DNA from: Chloromonas sp. AAM2
Taxonomy: Eukaryota > Chlorophyta > Chlorophyceae > Chlamydomonadales > Chlamydomonadaceae
Direction of reading: 5' to 3'
DNA length: 64,000 bases
Assembly: GCA_004335635.1 (NCBI GenBank)
Contig: QAXH01002687.1
Location: 1-64,000 of the forward strand
Below the pieces are notes generated by a model, which did no database searches, was not told the DNA's origin, and was given only the letters and a program-made list of their open reading frames with translations. This document shows positions 23,192 to 32,744 of this stretch, in pieces. A program made the translations under genes and the position numbers. Each line of letters starts with the position of its first letter. The stretch's first letter is position 1.

Positions 23192-26100
23192 TCATTTCCT
23201 GTGCACCGCATGGTGCCCAGGTACGTTCTGTCTCCCGCTGTTGCTGGCGTTAGAGTTCTGGTCAAACGACCGGCGCGCTGGGTGTTGCGCATGCATGGCG
23301 TCGTTCCTGTCCGCTGCAGCCCGGCTGGGCGCCATGCCACGCCACGCCTCCTTTTCGCGAAGCAGCCGCTGCATGTCTTTCTTCTTCTTCAGGATCTCAC
23401 CGTACAACCGGTCCCTGTGGGCATGCAGCGTACACCATTGTCCACCACTTCTCACCTGTAGGTCGTCAGTAATCTGTTTTACCCCCTGGGCTTGTGAAAC
23501 AGCAACAAAGGGTTGTGCCAAAGTGTATCAAAGCACTATCTGATACGTATCAAGTTTCGATACTGATGCGCCATGGCACAACCCTAAAGATGATGGACAC
23601 GTCACATGCCCTGGCCTCTGAAGGCTGCGTTCGTTGTTTCTCGTCTTCCCGTCCCTGACCCTCCTGACACCCACGTGGCCTTGCCTTGCCTTTGTCTTGC
23701 ACCTTCAGAGTAGTCCTTCCTGGACTGTATGTACAGTCAACGTTAACCCCAGCAACAGCAGATACACACGTGGCCTTGCCGTGGCCCACCTGTATTCCTG
23801 CACTGTGTACTTGGTGTTGTCACTGATGGGCAGGACGATGACCTTGGGGCACTTGGGCTCCTGTGTGGCGTCATGGAACTGGGCCACGTAAGGGTGGGCC
23901 AACGCCTCCTCAACTCTGAGGCGCTTGTTGGGGTTGAACACAAGCAGCTTTCTGCAGCAGGACAAGTGGCAGCCAGGTCATATGCTACTTGTTGAATGAT
24001 GAACACAACCATGGCAGCTTCCTGCAGCAGGACAAGTGCCAGCCAGGTGATATGCTACCTGTTGAATGATGAACACAACCATGGCAGCTTCCTGCAGCAG
24101 GGCAGGCCATTTGCCAACTGCTGATGTCACGTGCGTGACCATGAGCACAGCCGCTGTCAGCAGCAGCGAGCGCTGGCGAGGGGCAAAGCAGAGAACCAAT
24201 GCAGAGGTCATCCCAGACATGTTTTGGGTCAACTTGTGTTTGGAACACTCCAAGGGTGCCTGCCTGTCTAGCCATTCGTTGACTTTCCTGTCCAATCCTG
24301 CGATTTGCATGCAGGCGCTTTTCCGCCCTGTGAACTCAAGGTAAATAGTGACAAAATAAACGGTGAACCAGTGTTTGCTCTGCCATCAGCAACAGTCACC
24401 CACTTGAGCAGGTCCAGTGCGTCCGGTGATGCGTTGGGGAACATGTCGCTCATCTTCTTGGGCGCGGACACAGTGCAGCTCTCCATCATGGTGGGCGCAA
24501 AGGGCGAGTCGATGGCGTCGATGTCCTCGGGAATGGGCCGCCCGGTCACCTGCACAGCAAGCAACCCGGCAATCGTTATTATGTGTTATTATCGTTACTA
24601 TGTTTTAATTTCTTATTGTTGTTGATATTAAGCTGGCTTGTTTCGCCAGCCCGTGACAATAATGGTGCTATTAATTATGTAAAGCATGGACTGCTTGGTT
24701 TTCTCATCCGCTGACTGCTTAATGGAGCGTGAATACCGCTGCACGGCACGCACCTCCATAATGCGGTCTAGCTGATTCATGGTGCTGGTGCCTGGGAAGA
24801 TGGGCTTGCCGAGGAGCAGCTCGCCTAGGATGCATCCTGCACAGGCATCCAAAGCGCATGATGTGAACAAGCCTGACAAACAGGTTAGTGAGTCCAACAT
24901 TACAACAAACGTTTCCAGCCTGGCATATGCCTAACATACACAAGCGGTTATCTCTTAGGCCACGCAAGCCCCAATCTACCTCCTTTCCTGCTTGGCGATA
25001 TTGAGTTGGTGCTTGGGACCTCCACGGTCCCGCCTGTGCTTTCCTGTGTGGGATCGCTGATACAATGCCATGCTAGACGCACCGCTAGACCACATGTCAA
25101 CCCCAAAGGTGTACTTGGTTGAGCCCAGCAGGATCTCAGGCGCTCTGTACCAACGAGTGGCTACGTAGTCCGTGAGGATGGGATTGTTGCCCTCGCTTGC
25201 GTTGAGTTGGGAGACGGACCGGGCCAGGCCAAAGTCAGCAAGCTTCACTTGACAGTCGCTGTTCAAGAGCAAATTGCTTGGCTGTACACAGGCACCAACA
25301 AATCAGGTCTGGTTGCCAGGTGCTCAATTCAGGTTGCCAGGGTCACATATGTGCCCACATGACGCATGCAGGCTTAGAACTGGAGACGTTCCCAAAGCTT
25401 TGGATTGTGTCGTTTGAATGGACGAAGATGTTGAGAATGCGCTGGAGCATGGCATGCAGGCAGCTGTTAGCGCAGTTGATGTGGGTGTTGACAGACACGT
25501 GCGGGAATGATGCATGGTGTCTGCATGTCGATGCATGGCCAGGCACAGCATGGCTCAGGTCCGTGCATGTGCTGTCCTTGCGCTGTGCAGGTTACATGGG
25601 GAAAGACAGCTGTCACAGTGCTGACTGGGCATGCTCTGGTCCTGTGGCTCACTTTGATGTCTCTGTGTAGGAGCTCCCCCGTATGCATGTATAAGAGTGC
25701 CTTGAACAGCTGATACATGATGTACTGTTTGTGGACGTCTTCCAAAATGTTGGCCCTGATGACTGCATGCAGGTCTGTCTCCATGTACTCGAAGATCAAG
25801 TACAAGTCCTTGTCGTTCTCTGCTTTCAAAACGTTGCACAACCTGCGGTGAATGGCCATGGGCAAGCTGTGAGATGCATGGGGTCATATGACTGTCTGCC
25901 TGTTGTGCTGTTGAAGCTCCTCTTACTTAATGATGTTGTCGTGCTGGTTGAGGTCTTGAAGAAACATGACCTCACGAAACGTCCTCTGCAAGTGGCAGCC
26001 AAGGAAAGGCAGCTTCAAGAAACTGGAGTTTGGACCTTGGACGAGCCTCCAAAGTTATTTGGATTCGCCCAGCACGCACTTGTGCATCTGTGGCATTTTG

Positions 26101-26415
26101 GAATGCGTCGAAAATCTTCTTTAACGCTACCACTTCTCTGGTCTTCCTGTCAGCAGCTTTCCACACCACGCCGTACGCCTGCAACCAAAGTGCCCCAGTC
26201 GCACAAATCTTGGTTGACCACTGCGTCTGTGTATCGTGCTGCTTTTGCCGTCGCATTCAAAGGTTGGCGAGTAAGGGCTGCAGTCTCGCGCAGTGTGCTT
26301 TACCTCAGCTGTCGCGTATGCGACTATTGTATGCACTCACCCCCTTGCCAAGCTTGGCTTGGATGTCATACTTCTTAATCACATGGCGGTCTATTTCCTC
26401 CTCTTGTGCCGTCAT
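23192..26415 (-). CDS. MAPK15: MAP kinase of the MAPK15/ERK7 type (TDY)
   Basis: Nine exons with consistent phases: 26341-26415, 26080-26178, 25927-25985, 25653-25842, 25083-25281, 24754-24836, 24400-24549, 23790-23947, 23192-23414, giving about 411 residues. The start is [20 protein letters not shown]. The Gly loop is GKGAYGVVW, the ATP-binding Lys is in [11 protein letters not shown], the catalytic loop is HRDIKPSNLLL (HRDIK in exon 4, PSNLLL in exon 5), the magnesium loop is DFGLARS and the activation lip is [28 protein letters not shown] and the overall order are typical of MAPK15/ERK7, which regulates cilia and autophagy in other lineages. The dual-phosphorylation motif is TDY, where animal MAPK15 has TEY. 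The tail after [18 protein letters not shown] is short, basic and unremarkable. Confidence 0.93.
23950..24100. repeat. 70-bp tandem duplication at a kinase splice site
   Basis: The motif CTGCAGCAGG recurs at about 23952, 24022 and 24092. The 70-bp units between carry GAATGATGAACACAACCATGG. The first unit begins at the 5' edge of kinase exon 8, so each unit carries a copy of the acceptor-like CCTGCTGCAG on the minus strand. Confidence 0.9.
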
Positions 26416-26777
26416 GTCGCCCGCCTGCAGCGCTGGGGCGTCACCTCACGAAATCCGTGTCTGGGCAAGTGAACCTGTCCAATCAACGAGGCGTTGTTCT
26501 TCCTCTTGTTGATGCTCAGCACGTCATGTACCAGGTTAAGAAGCTGGAGCTGCAATGGCCAAGGAACCGGGGCTGCATGCATCGTTCAACTATCTTGCAC
26601 GTTTCCAACGGACTCTTCTGATCTGCCACTCAGCCCAAGCTGGATGCCCAGCCACAGCAAAATCAAGTTGTCTGTGCTATCTTGCATTCCAATCTCGGTC
26701 TGGATCATAGCTCTGAGCCCTCAATCACCGACCTTGCCAACTGCCATCCAGTGCGCAGATTCCATCACCAACCAAGA
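26416..26777. promoter_or_regulatory. divergent spacer between kinase and homoserine dehydrogenase
   Basis: Only 362 bp separate the two ATG codons, which face away from each other. Both 5' UTRs and any promoter elements must fit here or in shared sequence. I see no TATA box or other element that I would assign. Confidence 0.6.
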
Positions 26778-29700
26778 ATGCGGCCTGTCCTGGTCGGCAT
26801 TGTTGGTGGAACTGGACTGATTGGCAGCACGGTTCTCAGGATCCTTCAAGAGCAGGCAGCAGCCCTTCAGCCTGTTCTGCAGGCATCCATCCGTGTGATT
26901 GGCGTCACCAACTCCAAGACTATGCTGGTGTCTGACCAGGGAGTGAATCCTCAACTATGGAAGGAAGCACTTGCTCAGGTGGGCACATTAGCAGCAGGCC
27001 TGCCTGCGGATTGAACGTGGGCACGTTGATGCAGTCTCTCCATATCAGTACACATACTTGCTGCTCCAGTCAGCAACTTTCAGGCAGGAAGGGCAGTATC
27101 TTGATGGCATAGCCAGCAAAATAGAGACGGTCATTTGGGTGGGAAAACTCATTATTGCGTATGAACCCGTGATTGTAAGGTCCATGCGCAGGCCCAGGAT
27201 TTGAACCTTGTGGAGTTTGGCGCCCAGCTGCAGCAGTGCAGTGTGGCCGCGAGTGAAACCAGCGGTACACGAGCTTGTGGAGTGGTGGTGGATTGCACCG
27301 CTTCGGAAGCAGCACCTGATGCTGTGAGTGAAAAACAAACAAATACATACAAAAAAGCCTTTCTTTGCACCTCTTGCACACTGGGTAGGGGTGCTGTACT
27401 CAGCCGCTCCGGTGACAGGTCCTGGTGCCAAGTGTCGGTTGCGCCGGCAACATGAAAGTGAAGTTTGTGCAGTCAGGCAAGCGTAACAACACGTGACGTG
27501 TGCTTGCATCGCCATCCGTGCTACATGTAGTAGTGAAGCTGAGCATTCGTGTCCACGGCTCATTGCTGTCCGCACTGCGTCACCTTTTGTGCGCATCTTG
27601 CCTGTGTGCAGATGCTACTGTTATGCACGTTTTACTTGATCGCTATGACCGCCTTGACTATGAATAACAGTCTGCCGTTGCCTATAACCTCGTGCTTGCT
27701 GAATCAGCTCCATTCTCACACACTGCATTGCATGGCTTCCATTTGTTGCAGTACCTGTCGTGGATGCAAGCGGGTCTGCATGTGGTCACGTGAGTCCAAG
27801 GTGACGTCCCGGTCACGTTTTTCGGTTTATATGTTCTGCAGTTTGGAGCTGTTTTGAGCTGCCAAACATCAAGGTAACAGCTTGTCTAGTGTGATTAGCG
27901 GTCTAGCCAAGCGACCTTGTAGGTGCAAACCAGCTTCCCATAAGAGACTGGTTACGGCAAAATTAGGTTCTCCATGTCCATGCACCTGAGCACGTATGCT
28001 TCCATGCAGGTCCAACAAGATCTTCCATCACTATGCACTTATGCACTTGTGCTGCCATGCAGGCCCAACAAGAAGTTTGGCGCGGGTCCCCTGCAGCGGT
28101 TTCGGGCAGTACAGGACCTTAGCCAGGAGACAGGCAGGCAGTACCTGCAGGAGGTGAGGAACACGAGTGGGTTGTGTGAGGGTGTCTATTCAGTCAGAAT
28201 GGAGCCCAGCATTCTCAATCAGCTGTTCAACGGACAGCTGATCGGCCGCATTACCAAACAAGAGGGTTCCAATTACTTCCAGCGGTGCAAGGACTCTACG
28301 AGGCAAAGACTCTTCGACCTCATCACTGGTAGCTGTCTGTGTGTAGTTAGGCACACTCAGCATCGAAAGTCCAGCAAACGACCCGCGTGTCTCCACCCCG
28401 CAGGCGAGTGTTGGCGCGGGCCTGCCTGTGTTGAGCACCCTGCGCTCCCTGGTGGAGACGGGCGACACAGTGCTGCGGGTGGAGGGGATACTTTCAGGGA
28501 CACTCTCATTCATATTCAATACGTACAAACCAGGTGTGTGCAACACTACTCAGGTCATGAGAACGGTATGAACGAACCAGGGTAACCCTTAGGTCGCAAG
28601 CAGTTGAGGATGAACGACTGTTAAAACCGCAGTATCGGATAGGAGTTGCTTCAGCTGCGGCACTGTAAGCTCAAACCAGTGGCAGGTAGCTTGGCTGACG
28701 GTGCTGTGGTCAAATCCGCCATGCCATGTCATGACTGCCCACTTGAGAAACTGATGACGTAAAGAGTGCAGGCGCCACACTCAAGCCCACATGGTTGATG
28801 TGGTGTGCCATTGCCTATACAGGCATCAACGGATTTGGTGTGCTCACGTTGCCTGTTCAGGCGTTCCCTTCTCCTCCGTGGTGCTGGATGCCAAGGTCAA
28901 GGGGTACACAGAGCCCGACCCAAGGGAAGACCTGTCAGGTGGGGACAAACCCTGTCCTCCGTTTGGATTTGAATTTTTAATTGATTTTCTCGTATTGGAT
29001 TTGATTGCAGCCAGCCACAAATAGCCTTGTTGCCAATGCTGCATGACGCTGCCCTGCTACGTTGTTTGCCTGACTGCTTGACTGAATTACTCGCCCATAT
29101 TTTATAGTGGGCACTCCTCCTTGCCTCCCCTGCTCATGCAAAGCCTACCTTCGCCTCGTCCACGCCCGTCCATCTGCATGGCTCCATCTCCCCCCACATG
29201 CAGGCATGGACGTCGCCAGGAAGGTGGCCATCCTCGCCCGTGCATGCGGTCTGGACGTGACCCTGGACACCCTGAAGGTGGACAGTCTGGTGCCTGCGCC
29301 TCTGGTGGGAGAGGCGGTCACGGCAGAGCAGCACATGCATCGATTACCCGAGGTGAGCGGTGCTCAGCAGCATGAGCAGCATTTCTGAACACAGTTCGGA
29401 TCTGCTTCAACATCTGCCAGTGTTTTTGAATAAATACTGTGGTTCGGCAGCGTTGAGTAACCCATGGTTATGGACATTCCAACAAATTCTAGAAGTTGCG
29501 ATGCCACCGGCTGAGTGAGACTGGGTCACTTGAACGCTCAATGCCTGAATTTTGCGCCTGCTTCAGTTTGATGGTGAGATGGCAGCACGTGCGGACGCTG
29601 CGGATGCCGCCGGTGAGGTGATTCGCTACGTGGGCTGCGTGGACATGCAGCAGAGGACCGCGTCAGTGTCCCTGGTCAGGTGGGCGCAGAGCTCGGCACG

Positions 29701-30721
29701 CGATGACAAGCTGTCAACCGTGTGGTAACCTGTTACTGTTTGTGCTGAGGGGTTAAGCATTTGACGTTGTGCCAAGCTCTTCACTTGTGCTGCATACATC
29801 GCCAGCCTTTTTCGAGATCATAAGTGCCTTCAAGTCCAAGCAATGTGCCTATGATATCAAGGCGTATATAGCAGTGCATCAAGGAAACATGTGTGGGCCG
29901 GGTGCACTCGGCGGCTCATCATCTGCTCTGTCTTCTTTGCTGTGTGGCAAGTTGTCATTGGTGAGCCAGGGTTGTCTTCAAAATCAGAGTGCTGTTTTCG
30001 CTTTGCACACACTGCCTTGCTTGTCTTTTCATGATTATGCAGTGTGATGAAAAAATGGATTGGCTGTACGGTCATTACACCATGTTGCAGATTACTTCTG
30101 ATACGCCATTGCTATTACTGCTTATGAATTGCTCCGCTGATCTTCTGTTGGATGAGAAGGCATACGTCCCATGCAGGCAACGGGGGATGTCACTGAGTTC
30201 AATAAAATTGACAGTCGTCACGAGTTCCCAATTCACCGAACTGATGCACCACAGGTCGCCCTTGATTGGCTGTTCTATTTCACCTGAGCCTTCAATCTGA
30301 AGGGCCTGACATCTGAAGGGGCTGTACTGCTGTGACGGACCTGCATGATGTGCACTGCAATGGTCACTTGGCTCTGTAGCTCATCATTTCTTTCGGCTTA
30401 TGCTGCTGCTGTGCTTTCATTTCTTTTTTCCAGCATTTCTATCAGCTCTGCGTCAGTCGTTCCGTATGTTGCTTGTGCTACTCCATCAACTGCTGTTGTG
30501 ATGTGACGTGCCGCTCGTTGGCCTGCCTTGCCCTCAGGTACAAGAAGGAGCACCCGTTTGCCCAGCTCCAGGGGTCCGACAACATGCTAGTGTTCACCAC
30601 CGAGCGCTACAAGCAGCAGCCGCTGATCGTCAGGGGCCCTGGGGCGGGGGCGGAGGTCACGGCAGCGGGTGTGGTGTCGGACATCATCCAGGCCATCAGG
30701 TGCCATGGCAACTCAACCTGA
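26778..30721 (+). CDS. homoserine dehydrogenase, monofunctional
   Basis: Nine exons with exact phase agreement: 26778-26978, 27192-27323, 27752-27789, 28063-28153, 28404-28533, 28861-28938, 29204-29352, 29567-29679, 30538-30721, giving 371 residues. The NAD(P) fold opens with VLVGIVGGTGLIGS. VVVDCTASEAAPDA, HVVTPNKKFGAGPL, ASVGAGLPVLSTLRSLVETG, GYTEPDPREDLSGMDVARK and QPLIVRGPGAGAEVTAAGVV are the family signatures, with PNKK and EPDPREDLSG near the active site. It reduces aspartate semialdehyde to homoserine in the Thr/Met/Ile branch, normally in the plastid of plants. The sequence resembles the dehydrogenase half of plant aspartokinase-homoserine dehydrogenase. However, only 362 bp lie upstream before the oppositely oriented kinase, so no aspartokinase half fits, and no obvious transit peptide precedes the fold. 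Confidence 0.93.
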
Positions 30722-30863
30722 CTGGCAACTATTGTAATACAAAACGCTGGCATGCAACCATGCACAGCATGTTCTCATGTTGCCGTTCATCTACAAGAAT
30801 AGGCATAGAGTAGCTATGATCCGGGATGCAATGACCCTTCACTTTGCATTGACCCTTCACGCT

Positions 30864-30868
30864 TGTAA
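30864..30868 (+). terminator. TGTAA poly(A) signal candidate
   Basis: TGTAA lies 143 bp after the homoserine dehydrogenase stop. A nearer copy at 30733-30737 is only 12 bp from the stop and is less likely to be used. Confidence 0.45.
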
Positions 30869-31026
30869 AACAAACTGAAAGTTGAGGCAGGGCGAGGCGC
30901 TTCCCATCCAAGGGTTTGATTATTTTGTGGTTTTGATCGTTAGCTTGCACATGGCTGTGGTTTGGGGAACACAGGCAGAACCCAGACGGCCTTGGGAGTT
31001 GGTGCATGGGGCTGCTCAGCTTGGTG

Positions 31027-31109
31027 AGGAAGTGGGGTAGAAGGCTGAGCTTTGAGTAGCAGCCTGAGTTGCATGGCTCTCAAAAAACAAGTTTGCCAGT
31101 TCTCTCTCC

Positions 31110-31162
<53 letters not shown>

Positions 31163-31928
31163 ATATATATATATATATGTGTGTGTGTATTTACACCAGA
31201 GAAGCCGCCAGAGGACACGGAACGGAATGGGCACCGCCCTGGCCTACCCTGAGCAAGAAAGCCAAACGAAAGCAGGGAACAAAGCAGGCAAGGCAGGCCA
31301 ACCCAAAGCAAAACAGGACGGAGCCGCCAAAGTTTTGGGACAGTTTCCAACAACTGCACTGGGACCAATGTAGGACCTGCTAAATAGCGAGTGACTCGGT
31401 GGGTCTTAGATTTAGGCCGTTTTTCTGATGTGATTTCTCGCAAAATTGCTACTTCTGGTAACCATTGGCATGATTTCCAGCGATGATTCATGTAGGCTTG
31501 AATCAATATGTGAACAATTCCTAGCCCGTTACGAGACATCATGGTTTGAATACATTATGAGACAACGCTCATCATTCAGGATTTGGTGCGCGTGAATGTG
31601 CACTGAAAACTCAAGATAAACTGACCCTCAACTGAGTTTCAAATGAGCACTGATGAACCTTGACAACTTCTTACAGAATATGACAAGCCAGGAAAGGACG
31701 CTGCATGTGCTCCTTGTGTTGGCCATACACAATTGCTCCTTGTGTTGGCCAGTACCCACAACACCTACATGACATGCACAACGACCTCCCATTTGCACCG
31801 GAACGCATGGTGGTGGACAAGGACATGCTGTCACCTTTCAACAAGGCCTTCCTAGACAAACATAGTTGCATGTATACGAGTGAAGTGGGGTAGAAGGTTG
31901 AGCTTTGAGTAGCAACCTGAGTTGCATC
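31027..31928. repeat. pair of direct repeats 850 bp apart
   Basis: The segment from GTGGGGTAGAAGG to GAGTTGCAT occurs at about 31029-31073 and 31884-31927 with a few differences (GCTGAGC versus GTTGAGC, AGCAGCC versus AGCAACC). It could be the ends of a small non-autonomous direct-repeat element or two copies of a dispersed repeat. Confidence 0.6.
31099..31190. repeat. compound (TC)n(TA)n(TG)n microsatellite
   Basis: Adjacent pure dinucleotide runs. The block starts immediately after a truncated copy of the MITE-like end (GTTTGCCAGTTC at about 31091). Confidence 0.95.
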
Positions 31929-32185
31929 GAAAGCACGTATCTCATTAGCCCTAACTAAGGGTAACATGTCAGTCATGACGCCTCTGCTCAGCTGGCTGCT
32001 GCCGACTTGAACACTTTCGATCGGCCTTGCTCTTTGCAAGTTGACGCTGCAGAGCCATCACTGTTCATCGTGTCGGGCATTGATCGAACTGTCCTGTGTG
32101 CATGACTGGCGTGCATGTGTGCATGACCGATGATCTTACCCCATGATGGGCCCATGCAGTGAGGTACAAATCAGTCGGTTATTAT

Positions 32186-32220
32186 TATTAGAAAGATGTT
32201 TGCCAGTTCTGGGACAGTTC
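32186..32220. repeat. solo end of the MITE-like family
   Basis: GTTTGCCAGTTCTGGGACAG, plus orientation, preceded by an A/T-rich run. It lies about 540 bp upstream of the LHCA start. No inverted partner was found nearby. Confidence 0.7.
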
Positions 32221-32744
32221 TTGTGTCTTGTACTGAAAACAGCGGTAATGCGTTGGTTTCACATGACTTGGCAAATGCCGCACGCTGCGGACCTGAAGAC
32301 TTGCATCCAGCACAACAGCAAACATGAAGGCAGTGGACATCAGCAGTCTCCAGAGGGACATTTGTCACGGTCCAAACTCATCGCGATGAGAGATTTTACG
32401 GGAAAAGGTCAAGGTCGCAAAGCAAGATTGAACGCTTCGCTGATGAAAGTCGTCGCGATGTCATGCAGGTGTATGCTCCAGTTGTGCACAGCTGCTTCCG
32501 CACACGCTTCTCAGACCCTATGACTCAGGCGCGATGCTGTTTGAGATTGGCGTACGCCGGGCTGGCGCCGTGCACGCGGCTGCAGAGTGTGCACACCTCA
32601 CGCCCACAATCAATACATCAATCAACACATTCAACGCAATCAATACTTGACTGTGCTGGTTGCTTGGAGCCGTAAACAATAAGCGCTTGCTCTCACTTCT
32701 ACCTGCATCGCCCACCGTTGGCTGCCCAACTTGTTATTTACAGC

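Larger units (their letters stand above)
30722..32744. other. intergenic, no gene recognised
   Basis: Besides the 3' flank of homoserine dehydrogenase and the 5' flank of the LHCA gene, it holds a compound microsatellite, one copy of the MITE-like end, and a direct repeat of about 45 bp (31029-31073 and 31884-31927). GTGCTCCTTGTGTTGGCCA-like sequence also occurs twice near 31710-31750. Confidence 0.55.
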
